64,000 bases of DNA from an uncultured Eubacterium sp. (GTDB taxonomy: Bacteria; Bacillota; Clostridia; Lachnospirales; Lachnospiraceae). Each line of letters starts with the position of its first letter. The first letter of the stretch is position 1. The stretch covers positions 1 to 64,000 of the forward strand of contig CAMUML010000013.1 in the NCBI GenBank assembly GCA_947089855.1. The letters run 5' to 3'. The notes below the pieces were generated by a model. That model saw only the letters and a list, made by a program, of their open reading frames with translations, was not told the origin of the DNA and made no database searches. Position numbers and translations under genes: made by a program. Of the stretch, positions 1 through 7,464 are shown one piece after another.

Positions 1-415
1 ATTTTAAAACACCGCCCTTTAATTTTACATTCTGGTTTGTCAGGATCAGGATATTTCTGCCATCTTTCTTTTTATACTTTGGAAGTTTTGGCTTCCCTGT
101 ATATTTGTCTTTGTTCTTTGTCCAGTCTTTGATGGACTTGAAAAATGATTTCCAGTTCTTTTCCAACAGCCTTAATGCCTGCTGGGCAGACTGGGCCGTA
201 GGCATTGCCCTGTAGTCAGGGTATTCTCCGTCTGCTTTCAGAATTTTATCCAGTATGCCATAGGGTATTATTTTATGATTGTTTATAAATTCCTGCCGCA
301 GTATATAGTTTGCATGGTTATACAGGTTTTTAGACAGAAAGCAGAAATTATCCAGCATAGCATAATAATAGTCAGATGGTTTTATTATATGTTTTTCAAC
401 CCTCTGGACAATCAT
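1..415 (-). CDS. tnpB: TnpB-type protein of the IS200/IS605 group, N-terminal part
   Basis: The minus strand has an open frame from an ATG at 415 to the window edge (138 codons, no stop). The product reads like the N-terminus of IS605 OrfB/TnpB proteins: an opening VEKHIIKP segment, then LDNFCFLSKNLYNHANYILR, a Q-S-A-Q-QAL segment near residue 78, and a Lys/Tyr-rich KPKLPKYKKKDGRN stretch followed by a strand (NILILTNQNVKLKGG). Known members are RNA-guided nucleases linked to single-strand transposition. The RuvC catalytic residues and the right end, where the guide RNA would lie, are outside the window, so activity cannot be judged. A GGAGGTGA ribosome site sits 10-13 bases upstream of the ATG. 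No TnpA is visible on the upstream side, so this may be an IS1341-like orphan. Confidence 0.8.
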   Translation of the reverse strand, partial: MIVQRVEKHIIKPSDYYYAMLDNFCFLSKNLYNHANYILRQEFINNHKIIPYGILDKILKADGEYPDYRAMPTAQSAQQALRLLEKNWKSFFKSIKDWTKNKDKYTGKPKLPKYKKKDGRNILILTNQNVKLKGGVLK

Positions 416-493
416 CTGGAACTATTCACCTCCATTTCATATAAATTATTAAAATTTTACACATATTATAATGTATTTAATTAATATTTGCAT

Positions 494-536
494 TATACCA
501 GCTTAAAAACAATTCTATTTTATACCAGCTTAAAAA
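494..536. repeat. 16-bp direct repeat upstream of tnpB
   Basis: The sequence TATACCAGCTTAAAAA occurs at 494-509 and again at 521-536, in AT-rich DNA about 80-120 bases upstream of the tnpB start. It could belong to the left end of the IS200/IS605-type element or be a binding site. No function is assigned. Confidence 0.5.
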
Positions 537-585
537 TTATAGCAAACTTTGGTCCGGCTGGCAAGCAGTATCGGCATTACTAACT

Positions 586-681
586 GAATCCAGCCCATTG
601 GAAGTTCGCTTCGCGAAGGGCTGGATTCATTCCCGGCATAGTTTACCATTTCTTACGGACTTTGCAGCGGAGTGCAAAGTC
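586..681. repeat. Pair of strong hairpins next to tnpB
   Basis: Arms GAATCCAGCCC (586-596) and GGGCTGGATTC (618-628) pair perfectly and enclose a second stem, TTCGC (605-609) with GCGAA (613-617). A separate 9-bp stem, GACTTTGCA (658-666) with TGCAAAGTC (673-681), follows 29 bases later. IS200/IS605 elements use subterminal hairpins as transposase recognition sites, so these may mark the left end of the tnpB element, but no cleavage motif was identified. Confidence 0.45.
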
Positions 682-1178
682 CTGGGCTGAACTGTAACGA
701 ATAAACGTACAAACAGGAATAGATGAAAAATGAGATCTTATTGTGTACTTTTTAAAGCAAATTGAGCAAAATTTAAACTTTATTTCAACTTACAATATTT
801 TCCTGCTATTTTAATATAGTATAGAATGGATATTATATTAAATTTAAATAAAATCTAATATGATATGTTTCTTTTTAATGCATGCGTTTATTCTAATATT
901 ACTAATAAATACATGGATAACAATAACGGGAAACAGCAATTTTTGTACAATTTGCCACCCATAGTATATACCTGAAAATTTAAACATAATTTATTATCCG
1001 GATTTTTGGCGTACTATACAGCAATATCAGTTTATAGCTTTTTGAGTTTTATACGTTGTTACAATTCATAGCCAAATATCATTTAGTTAAGTATCAGGTT
1101 AGATTCGATTATAGGGCCTAACCTAAATTTTTGTAAAAATTCTCCAAAAGGGGGTTGACAAAAAAGCCCAAATATGTA
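682..1178. other. AT-rich spacer with no recognised gene
   Basis: Roughly 500 bases of AT-rich DNA. No frame resembles a protein family and no complete promoter, terminator or RNA gene was recognised. A TTGACA at 1155-1160 lacks a matching -10 box at normal spacing. Confidence 0.5.
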
Positions 1179-1265
1179 GCCGCTCTCGCTTCTGATTGAT
1201 TTTTAGATGCAGCGGGAGCGGCCCTTGAAGTTGGAAGTGTCATCATTATTTCAACTTCAAGGAGG
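1179..1265 (+). promoter_or_regulatory. Two hairpins, the second overlapping a ribosome binding site
   Basis: GCCGCTCTCGCT (1179-1190) pairs, with one mismatch, with AGCGGGAGCGGC (1211-1222). Immediately after, CTTGAAGTTG (1224-1233) pairs perfectly with CAACTTCAAG (1252-1261). The right arm of this second stem overlaps the strong AAGGAGG at 1259-1265 that precedes the ATG at 1274. That arrangement could occlude ribosome binding, but it may equally be a remnant of a mobile-element end. Confidence 0.35.
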
Positions 1266-1273
1266 ATTACATT

Positions 1274-1480
1274 ATGTTTCACGACAACATCAAATCTATT
1301 TTTCATCTGCCGTTTAATCGGTTGTTTCCAGGATCTCTGACTTTGCGGCCCGTCCCGGAAAAGATTTTACCCGTCATAAAAATTTCCCTGATAAACAGCA
1401 ACAAAGCAGGGCGAAATGGATGGCGGAGCAAATTTAATATGAATTTTGTTGTAAAGCCATGTGTTTTTTTGTATAATTGA
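1274..1480 (+). CDS. Short open frame with a strong ribosome site, unknown product
   Basis: A 68-codon frame starts at ATG 1274, eight bases after a consensus AAGGAGG. The product is basic, with no recognisable domain, membrane segment or signal peptide. Its end overlaps the start of the open frame of the transposase relic that follows. It may be the beginning of a decayed gene whose remainder was deleted, with its ribosome site preserved, and not a functional small protein. The ribosome site is the main support. Confidence 0.25.
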   Translation: MFHDNIKSIFHLPFNRLFPGSLTLRPVPEKILPVIKISLINSNKAGRNGWRSKFNMNFVVKPCVFLYN

Positions 1481-1823
1481 CGTGTATATTTTCTGTAAAG
1501 TTTTTAATGAGCAGACAAAACAGCATGGAATGACGCAAAAGGCGGTTACAGAAACAATCAGAATTTGTAAAGACAGGAATGTTTTAAAGGAATATTTGAT
1601 GGACAGGGAAAAGGAGGTTGTGACGATTATGATGAGTTTGTTTGATGAAGAACAGATAATGAAGTCGTTTATCAGAAGCGAAAGGCATGATGAAGCTAGA
1701 GAAACAGCGGAAAGAATGATTAAAGATGGAGAAATGCCTCTTGAAAAGATTGCACGTTATGTACCATCTTTATCAATGGATGAATTAAAGGAACTTGAAG
1801 CCGAGGTCATGCAGTTGGCGTAA
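1461..1823 (+). pseudogene. C-terminal relic of a Rpn / PD-(D/E)XK family transposase-like nuclease
   Basis: The 120-aa frame carries only the C-terminal tail seen in Rpn-type (recombination-promoting nuclease) proteins common in Lachnospiraceae. It has a helix like IRICKDRNVLKEYL followed by REKEVVTIMMSLFDEE, a short SERHDEARE linker, and the characteristic ending YVPSLSMDELKELEAEVMQL. Intact members are about 290-330 aa with a PD-(D/E)XK nuclease core in the N-terminal two thirds; that core is missing. Homology seems to begin near residue 10, where unrelated AT-rich sequence has been joined on. The listed start is simply the first ATG of the frame. It most likely arose by deletion of the 5' part. 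Confidence 0.65.
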
Positions 1824-1862
1824 TCAATCATATCAATCAAAATTAATTATAATAACAGTGTT

Positions 1863-1903
1863 AGAGCATATAGAAATTAAAATCTATATGCTCTCTTTAT
1901 TTT
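1863..1903 (+). terminator. Rho-independent terminator after the transposase relic
   Basis: A perfect 12-bp stem, AGAGCATATAGA (1863-1874) with TCTATATGCTCT (1883-1894), has an 8-base loop and is followed by a T-rich tail (CTTTATTTTG). It lies 40 bases after the stop of the Rpn relic. Confidence 0.7.
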
Positions 1904-2114
1904 GCCATTAAGGAGGCATTTTCTGGGCCAGGTTGTGTGGGGAATTTCTTAAGTAAATGACTTTGGCCTTGCAATCCATCCCACCCCATAGTATACTCTA
2001 GACTAGGCATCCACATTCCAAAAACCAGAAATCCGCACTACAAAAAGCAAACAACAATTACACCAAGCATAGAAAGAAAGGAAAAAGCACTATTTCAGCT
2101 TTTACAGTTATTTC

Positions 2115-4361
2115 ATGGATAAATACAGCATACTAAAAAAATACTTCGGCTACCCATCCTTCCGGAAGGGCCAGGAACTTTTAATTGACAGCATTTTAAA
2201 TGGCCGCGATGTATTAGGCGTTATGCCGACCGGGGCGGGCAAATCGATCTGTTACCAGGTGCCTGCGCTTCTGCTGCCAGGAATTACGCTGGTGGTATCC
2301 CCTTTGATCTCCTTGATGAAAGACCAAGTACAAGCATTGAATCAGGCAGGCGTTCATGCCGCCTATATCAACAGTTCTTTAAGTGAATCGCAGATTTCCA
2401 AAGCATTGCGGCTGGCGGCCGCGGGACAGTACAAAATTATCTATGTAGCGCCAGAACGGCTGGAGGCATATGGTTTTTTGCAGTTTGCACTGCAGGCAGA
2501 CATTTCTATGTTAACAGTAGATGAAGCGCACTGTATTTCGCAGTGGGGGCAGGATTTCCGGCCGAGCTATTTGAAAATTGTACAGTTTATCCGCCAGCTG
2601 GACAGGCGTCCGGTCGTAAGCGCGTTTACGGCTACGGCGACAAGCCGGGTTATAGAAGATATTGTATGTGTGCTTGGGCTGCAGGAACCACAAACGCTGG
2701 TTGCTGGGTTTGACCGCAAAAACTTGTATTTTGCAGTAGAAACGCCCAAGAAAAAAGACCGTTATGTATTGGATTATATACAAGCGCACGCGGATGAGAG
2801 CGGCATTATTTACTGTGCTACAAGAAAAAATGTAGATGACTTGTATGAAAAGCTGCAGGCGTATGGGGTTGCGGCGGCAAGGTACCATGCCGGTTTGGGC
2901 AATGAAGAGCGCAGGCAGAGCCAGGAAGATTTTATTTATGATAAAAGCCCGGTTATGGTGGCCACTAACGCATTTGGCATGGGGATCGACAAGTCCAATG
3001 TACGTTATGTGATCCATTACAATATGCCGCAGAGTATGGAAAATTACTACCAGGAAGCCGGGAGGGCCGGGCGTGACGGGGAACGGGCAGAATGTATCTT
3101 GCTTTATTCTGCGCAGGATATTATGATTAACCGGTTTTTACTGGAAAATAAGGAACCGGGGGACGGGCAGAAATTCGAAGAAGCGTCCGGACTTAGGCAG
3201 CGGGATGAAGAACGGCTTCGGACCATGTCCTATTACTGTATGACGTCGGGCTGCCTGCGCGCATATATCCTGCGCTATTTTGGCGAAACTGGTATGGAAC
3301 GGTGTGAAAACTGTTTCAACTGCAGCCAGGAATTCGATGAACAGGACGTAACGGATGCAGCGGAAAAAATTATTGACGGCATATTGGAAGTACGCCAACG
3401 GTATGGGGTGAATGTGATTGCCGGGATGCTGGCCGGGGAAGGGCGTGCCAAGCTGCGGGAATATGGCGTCTGCACCTGCCAAGCTTACGGCAGCTTAAAG
3501 GGTATGCGGGAAGCAGAGATTAAAGCGCTGATCAACCAGATGCTGGCGGACGGCCTGCTTTCGGCGACCAATGATAAATATGGTATTTTAAAGGTTCCGC
3601 GGGATGCAAAACGGATGCTGTATGAAGGGCACCGTGTCCTGTGGAAGAAAAGGAAAGGCGCCAGCCAGCCGCCGAATGCATCGGACAGCCCAAATTCCGG
3701 CAGCAGCAAGCAGCGTAAATCGGATATTTTAAATTCCAAGGGGCTGGAGTTGTTTGAGCGGCTGCGCAGCCTTCGGACAGAGATCGCAAAAGAGGAGAAT
3801 ATGCCACCGTATATTATTTTTTCCGACCGGACGCTGGTGGATATGTGTGTGAAAGCCCCTCTGGAAAAAGAGGAAATGATGCAGGTATCCGGTGTCGGGG
3901 AACATAAATATGCACGGTATGGGGAACGGTTTTTGCAAGGGATACGGGAGTATACCAATGGCGTCCGGGAAAAATATTATTTTGGGGGACCAGACGGGGC
4001 AGTACGGGGGAAAAAGGCGGATTTTTATTTGACCCCGGACCAGGCAGACAGGTTCCCATATGCGCAAAAATATCTGGTTACGGAAATTGCAGAAAAGCTG
4101 AACAGCCTGCGGGATGCAGATACGACAAAGAAAATTTCAGGTGCAGAACTTTTCCGGAGGATGCAGGCAAAGGGGTATGCTTCGGAAATAATGTCCGATG
4201 GCATACATAAAAAAGTGGTAACCCAAAAAGGGCAGGCGGCAGGGCTGTTTATCGGTATGCGCCTGAGCAAAAAAGGGACCGAATACGAAGATATTTATTA
4301 TAATGAGGATGCACAGAGGATGATTGTTGGTTACTATTCACGGGCAATGTCATTTACTTAA
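2115..4361 (+). CDS. recQ: ATP-dependent DNA helicase RecQ
   Basis: RecQ unwinds DNA 3' to 5' in recombination and replication-fork repair. Visible are helicase motif I (PTGAGKS, about residues 38-44), the DEAH box at 136-139 within TVDEAHCISQWGQDF, motif VI (QEAGRAGRDGE), four zinc-ligand cysteines (SGC near 380, then CENCFNC near 400), a winged-helix RQC region and an HRDC domain (about 525-605), followed by a further winged-helix-like C-terminal segment. The ATG at 2115 gives the expected MDKYSILKKYFGYPSFRKGQ start, although no good ribosome site precedes it. The last eleven codons and the stop lie in a MITE inserted at 4330; the ancestral ending is reconstructed in the findings. All helicase domains are intact, so activity is probably kept. 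Confidence 0.95.
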   Translation: MDKYSILKKYFGYPSFRKGQELLIDSILNGRDVLGVMPTGAGKSICYQVPALLLPGITLVVSPLISLMKDQVQALNQAGVHAAYINSSLSESQISKALRLAAAGQYKIIYVAPERLEAYGFLQFALQADISMLTVDEAHCISQWGQDFRPSYLKIVQFIRQLDRRPVVSAFTATATSRVIEDIVCVLGLQEPQTLVAGFDRKNLYFAVETPKKKDRYVLDYIQAHADESGIIYCATRKNVDDLYEKLQAYGVAAARYHAGLGNEERRQSQEDFIYDKSPVMVATNAFGMGIDKSNVRYVIHYNMPQSMENYYQEAGRAGRDGERAECILLYSAQDIMINRFLLENKEPGDGQKFEEASGLRQRDEERLRTMSYYCMTSGCLRAYILRYFGETGMERCENCFNCSQEFDEQDVTDAAEKIIDGILEVRQRYGVNVIAGMLAGEGRAKLREYGVCTCQAYGSLKGMREAEIKALINQMLADGLLSATNDKYGILKVPRDAKRMLYEGHRVLWKKRKGASQPPNASDSPNSGSSKQRKSDILNSKGLELFERLRSLRTEIAKEENMPPYIIFSDRTLVDMCVKAPLEKEEMMQVSGVGEHKYARYGERFLQGIREYTNGVREKYYFGGPDGAVRGKKADFYLTPDQADRFPYAQKYLVTEIAEKLNSLRDADTTKKISGAELFRRMQAKGYASEIMSDGIHKKVVTQKGQAAGLFIGMRLSKKGTEYEDIYYNEDAQRMIVGYYSRAMSFT

Positions 4362-4595
4362 GCCCTTTATGGCTGAAATTCAGCTATGCAAAGCCTTGAA
4401 TTACCAGGTGCTTTCTAATACTGGTCAAGGGCCAGATGGCTTAAGTTAATGACATTGATTCACGGGCCAGGAATGCGCATAAACTGCGCATTCCGTGAGA
4501 ACATGATTCAGGAGTGAGGGGCGGTTTTGCGGAGCAAACTTCCAATATCGCCCCGAATGGTTACTATGAGCGGCCACCAGGCCGTAAATAGTAAC
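4330..4595. mobile_element. GTTAC-ended MITE (with nested element) inserted in the 3' end of recQ
   Basis: Terminal inverted repeats GTTACTATTCACGG (4330-4343) and a matching right end (CCGTAAATAGTAAC, one mismatch) bound 266 bp. The insertion is flanked by a perfect 8-bp duplication, GATTGTTG, at 4322-4329 and 4596-4603. The body carries a stem GGAATGCGCA/TGCGCATTCC and a second stem GGGGCGAT/ATCGCCCC. No protein is encoded, so it needs a transposase in trans. It is about 120 bp longer than its relatives because a 113-bp element sits inside it. Confidence 0.9.
4345..4457. mobile_element. 113-bp palindrome-ended element nested in the recQ MITE
   Basis: Ends CAATGTCATTTACTTAAGCC and its near-perfect complement (19 of 20) bound the element. 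It is flanked by a 9-bp direct repeat ATTCACGGG (4336-4344 and 4458-4466), which is single-copy in MITEs lacking the insert. recQ now ends at a TAA inside the left end of this element. A second copy, internally reversed, lies at 23153-23265. Confidence 0.85.
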
Positions 4596-4720
4596 GATTG
4601 TTGCTATGGTACGGGAAGGCCAGAAAGCATGACAGATAAACAGAATGTATTTTGCGTTTGACTAATTAATCGAAAAAGGGTATAGTTACTTGAGAAACAG
4701 AAAGAAGGAGGAAAGTAATT

Positions 4721-5056
4721 ATGAAGAAAAATAAAAAATATGGTTCCAAAAATAATAATGCGGCGGTTCAAAATGCAAAAGCAGCACCGGCAGATGCTAC
4801 TGTGTCCAACCAGCCGGAAGCTGAAGTTTTGCCGGAAAGCCAGGCAGCAGGTTTTGAAGTAACAGAAGATATGCTTATCCAATTTGGTGAAAATGAAGTG
4901 TCCGTAAAAAGGATTTCTGATAAAGTAAGGCAAAGCTGTGAGGAAAACTATAGCGGGACGCAAGTAAAAGAGGTTAAAATCTATGTAAAACCGGAAGACA
5001 ATAAGGCGTACTATGTTTTAAACGGTGAACTGGAAGGAAGCGTAGAGCTGGCTTAA
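4721..5056 (+). CDS. DUF6465 family protein
   Basis: A 111-aa protein with two parts. The N-terminal 45 residues are low-complexity and rich in Lys, Asn and Ala. The second part is a compact C-terminal domain containing QVKEVKIYVKPEDNKAYYVL and ending EGSVEL, which matches the DUF6465 family common in Lachnospiraceae. No function is known; the small alpha/beta domain and charged tail suggest a cytoplasmic protein. A consensus AGAAGGAGG precedes the ATG. It is transcribed alone, convergent with the XRE gene downstream. The recQ MITE separates it from recQ, so its promoter probably lies in 4600-4700. Confidence 0.75.
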   Translation: MKKNKKYGSKNNNAAVQNAKAAPADATVSNQPEAEVLPESQAAGFEVTEDMLIQFGENEVSVKRISDKVRQSCEENYSGTQVKEVKIYVKPEDNKAYYVLNGELEGSVELA

Positions 5057-5087
5057 CGGGCAGATGGGGGACGTGGCCCAAAACGGC

Positions 5088-5222
5088 CCGTATCTGTAAA
5101 AAACTACTGCCAAGCGGCTGGCAGGCAGTGCAGGAAAACTGTGTGCTATAAGCCGCAGGCAGTGTTTTTTAGAAAGCTGCTGCCAAAACTGCTGGCAAGC
5201 AGCGCAGGAAAACCGTGTGCCG
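5088..5222. repeat. Imperfect tandem duplication with terminator-like stems between convergent genes
   Basis: A unit of about 45 bp (CTACTGCCAAGCGG... then GCAGGAAAACTGTGTGC) recurs at about 5178 as GCTGCTGCCAAAACTG... then GCAGGAAAACCGTGTGC. The first unit holds a CTGCCA/TGGCAG stem preceded by an A-run, which reads as a stem plus T-run on the minus strand. The sequence GGCAGTGTTTTTT follows on the plus strand. It probably terminates both the DUF6465 gene and the XRE gene. Confidence 0.4.
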
Positions 5223-5227
5223 CAAAC

Positions 5228-5605
5228 CTATTCTGCTTCCGGCGGATCCGTGGATGCGTTTTCTTCTGCTTCCTGTACGGCAGCGATTTTTAAAAGCCCC
5301 TGCATGTAAGCAGTTACCAGGTTTTTGTCACTGCGCGGCAGGCGGTGGAAGTCAGCTAGAAGCTGCTGGTCAGAAAGCGTCAGCTGTTTTGGCATAGTGC
5401 CTTCTTCATCAAAGAATTCCGCAAGTGTAATGCCAAACCCTTCGCAGATGCGCATTAATGTAGAAACGGAAGGCACGTTATTGCGGTGGAACGTATTGCT
5501 TAATGTGGAATAGCTGATGTCAGCTTCTTTGGCCAGCCGGTAAAGTGACCAATTCCTTTCTTCACGGAGTTCGGTAACCTTCTTCAATACATATTCTTCT
5601 CTCAT
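5228..5605 (-). CDS. XRE-family helix-turn-helix regulator
   Basis: A 125-aa cytoplasmic DNA-binding protein. Residues 5-65 form a five-helix XRE/Cro domain (LYRLAKEADISYSTLSNTFH as helices 2-3, VPSVSTLMRICEGFGITLAEF as helices 4-5). The C-terminal half has a helical segment, LSDQQLLADFHRLPRSDKNL, often seen in Clostridial XRE regulators, and an acidic tail. The start at 5605 gives a complete domain. It is divergent from the gene at 5759, with about 150 bp between, so it may regulate that gene or itself. No operator was identified. Confidence 0.85.
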   Translation of the reverse strand: MREEYVLKKVTELREERNWSLYRLAKEADISYSTLSNTFHRNNVPSVSTLMRICEGFGITLAEFFDEEGTMPKQLTLSDQQLLADFHRLPRSDKNLVTAYMQGLLKIAAVQEAEENASTDPPEAE

Positions 5606-5758
5606 TGTATAGCTCCTATCTTCTCAATTGTAATATAAACATTGTAGTAAATGACTATTAGTATAAAAAGATGTTAAAAAGTACCATAACTATAAGCCAC
5701 AAAGGCGAAGCAGCGTACTTTTTTATAATAATAAGGAAACTGGGGAGGAAAAACCATT

Positions 5759-6136
5759 ATGGCAGAATTGATCACAGAAAAGGAACTTGCCCGTTTTGGG
5801 CAGGCAGATGGGGATAAGATTGATGAGATTTTTGAACGGAATATGGCTGAATACCAGATTGACTGGGCAGCAGAAGAAGTAGGCGCCATACCGGTGCTGG
5901 CACATTATTTTGTCAAAGGGCAAAATATCCATTACTATGTGCTGGCACGTGTGCATGACGACGAAGACGACCTGCTTACCTGTGTGAATACCACCAGGGG
6001 CCAAAAGGAATTAGTTTTATTTCCGGTCCGGATGTTCAATGGGGCAGTACTCGATGAAAATACGCAGGAACACGCATTTGCTGAGGAAAAACTGTTCGGA
6101 AACGTGTACCTGCGTGATGTGCTTGGTTTAGAATAG
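5759..6136 (+). CDS. Conserved-looking small acidic protein, function unknown
   Basis: A 125-aa acidic protein preceded by a ribosome site (GGGGAGGAAAAACC then ATG). There is no signal peptide or membrane segment. It starts with a helical stretch (ITEKELARFGQADGDKIDEI), then predicted beta strands (IPVLAHYFVKGQNIHYYVLA, KELVLFPVRMFNG). I do not recognise the family. It is a single-gene unit, divergent from the XRE regulator and convergent with endonuclease IV, leaving only 16 bp between the two stop codons. Confidence 0.6.
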   Translation: MAELITEKELARFGQADGDKIDEIFERNMAEYQIDWAAEEVGAIPVLAHYFVKGQNIHYYVLARVHDDEDDLLTCVNTTRGQKELVLFPVRMFNGAVLDENTQEHAFAEEKLFGNVYLRDVLGLE

Positions 6137-6152
6137 CGCTGTATAGCCTTAT

Positions 6153-7007
6153 TCATCGCAGCCTGGCGATTTCTTCCTTGTAAGGCGGATATTTCTTTTT
6201 TGGATCCTGCGCATCGGTTAGGTAAGGCGTTTCCAGGATTTTTGGAACTTCTAAAAAATCCGGGTGGTGTACAATGGAATACAATGCATCAAAGCCGATC
6301 TCGCCGCTGCCGATATTGGCATGGCGGTCTTTGGCAGCCCCAAGGGTATTTTTGCTGTCATTAATATGAAAGGCGGCAATTTGGTTTTTCCCGATGATCC
6401 GGTCAAATTCATCGACCACACCATCAAAATCGTGTACAATGTCATACCCGGCGTCATGGGTATGGCAAGTATCGAAGCAGACGCGCAGTTTATCGTTGTA
6501 TGCTACGCCGTCATAAATAGCGGCAAGCTCTTCAAAATTCCGCCCGATTTCCGTCCCTTTTCCAGCCATTGTTTCCAATGCGACCAAACAATTGCAGTCA
6601 GCGGTGAGGACTTCATTCAATCCTTGTATAATCTGTTTTGTACCAGCCTCCACGCCAGCCCCAACATGTGCGCCGGGATGCAGGACCAGAAGGCTGCTCC
6701 CCATAGCGGACGTGCGTTCCAGCTCTTGCGCCAGGAATCCGACTGCCAATTCATATGTTTCCGGTTTTATAGAATTGCCAAGGTTAATAATATAAGGGGC
6801 ATGGACGATAAAGCTTTCAATGCCATGTGTTTTCATATATGCATGCGCCGCTTCGATATTCAGGTCTTCAATCGCCTTACGGCGGGTATTCTGCGGGGCG
6901 CCGGTATAAACCATAAATGTGTTTGCACCGTAGGATACAGCCTCTTTTACCGAATTTAAGAACATGTCTTTTCCGCCCATACTGACATGGGAACCGATTT
7001 TAATCAT
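6153..7007 (-). CDS. nfo: Endonuclease IV (AP endonuclease)
   Basis: Cleaves DNA 5' of abasic sites in base-excision repair using a tri-zinc TIM-barrel site. The 284-aa product begins [20 protein letters not shown] and holds the family signatures: [10 protein letters not shown], a VLHPGAH motif, [23 protein letters not shown] and [20 protein letters not shown], which carry the zinc-binding His, Glu and Asp residues. Length fits the usual 280. I chose the ATG at 7007 because it follows an AGAGG site and gives the canonical N-terminus; the open frame continues upstream to 7136 without homology. It is transcribed alone, leftward. Confidence 0.95.
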   Translation of the reverse strand: MIKIGSHVSMGGKDMFLNSVKEAVSYGANTFMVYTGAPQNTRRKAIEDLNIEAAHAYMKTHGIESFIVHAPYIINLGNSIKPETYELAVGFLAQELERTSAMGSSLLVLHPGAHVGAGVEAGTKQIIQGLNEVLTADCNCLVALETMAGKGTEIGRNFEELAAIYDGVAYNDKLRVCFDTCHTHDAGYDIVHDFDGVVDEFDRIIGKNQIAAFHINDSKNTLGAAKDRHANIGSGEIGFDALYSIVHHPDFLEVPKILETPYLTDAQDPKKKYPPYKEEIARLR

Positions 7008-7165
7008 AATAGAAACCTCTTTTCTGCCTTGATTGCCCTGCGGTAAGCGTTTTGTAAATTTATCAGTTATTTTTCGCTGTATGCAGTGGAGTTTTTTGAC
7101 ATGCTCTAGTATAAAGTAAATTTGGGGCTTGGGCAAGGGTGAAAATATAAGCTAAGGCATGGAGG

Positions 7166-7225
7166 GTTACTATTTACAGCCTCATAACTTAGAATGTTTG
7201 TCAAAAATTGGCTGTGAATAGTAAC
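7166..7225. mobile_element. Short (60-bp) GTTAC-ended MITE
   Basis: GTTACTATTTACAGCC at the left end pairs, with one mismatch, with GGCTGTGAATAGTAAC at the right. The core differs from the 144-bp form. The left flank CATGGAGG (7158-7165) and the right flank TATGGAGG (reconstructed after removing the neighbouring MITE) agree at 7 of 8 bases, fitting an old 8-bp duplication. Confidence 0.8.
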
Positions 7226-7230
7226 TATGG

Positions 7231-7374
7231 GTTACTATTCACGGGCCAGGAATGCGCATAAACTGCGCATTCCGTGAGAACATGATTCAGGAGTGAGGGG
7301 CGATTTTGCGAAGCAAACTTCCAATATCGCCCCGAATGGTTACTGTGAGCGGCCCCTAGGCCGTGAATAGTAAC
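7231..7374. mobile_element. Full-length (144-bp) GTTAC-ended MITE
   Basis: Ends GTTACTATTCACGG and CCGTGAATAGTAAC, with a perfect 8-bp duplication AACTATGG at 7223-7230 and 7375-7382. The left copy of that duplication includes the last three bases of the 60-bp MITE next door, so this element landed second. It ends 90 bp upstream of the penicillin-binding protein gene, just before its likely promoter. Confidence 0.9.
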
Positions 7375-7389
7375 AACTATGGAGGCACT

Positions 7390-7417
7390 AGCCGTAACGT
7401 ATTTTTTATGTTAAAAT
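7390..7417 (+). promoter_or_regulatory. Possible extended -10 promoter of the penicillin-binding protein gene
   Basis: TGTTAAAAT (TAAAAT at 7412-7417) forms an extended -10 box about 48 bp before the ATG. The -35 region (around 7390) is poor, as is usual for extended -10 promoters. The same nonamer occurs in the thrH and mannan-locus promoters. Confidence 0.4.
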
Positions 7418-7464
7418 AGGAAATACCTGTAAACAGGAACAATCATTAAGGAGCAGACAGAACT

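Noticed and set aside
275..484. Plus-strand 69-codon frame over the tnpB start
   Set aside because: Antisense to the TnpB N-terminus, which has family resemblance; AT-rich composition explains the openness.
6264..6959. A 231-codon plus-strand frame inside the endonuclease IV gene
   Set aside because: It has no family match and lies fully opposite a well-conserved gene.
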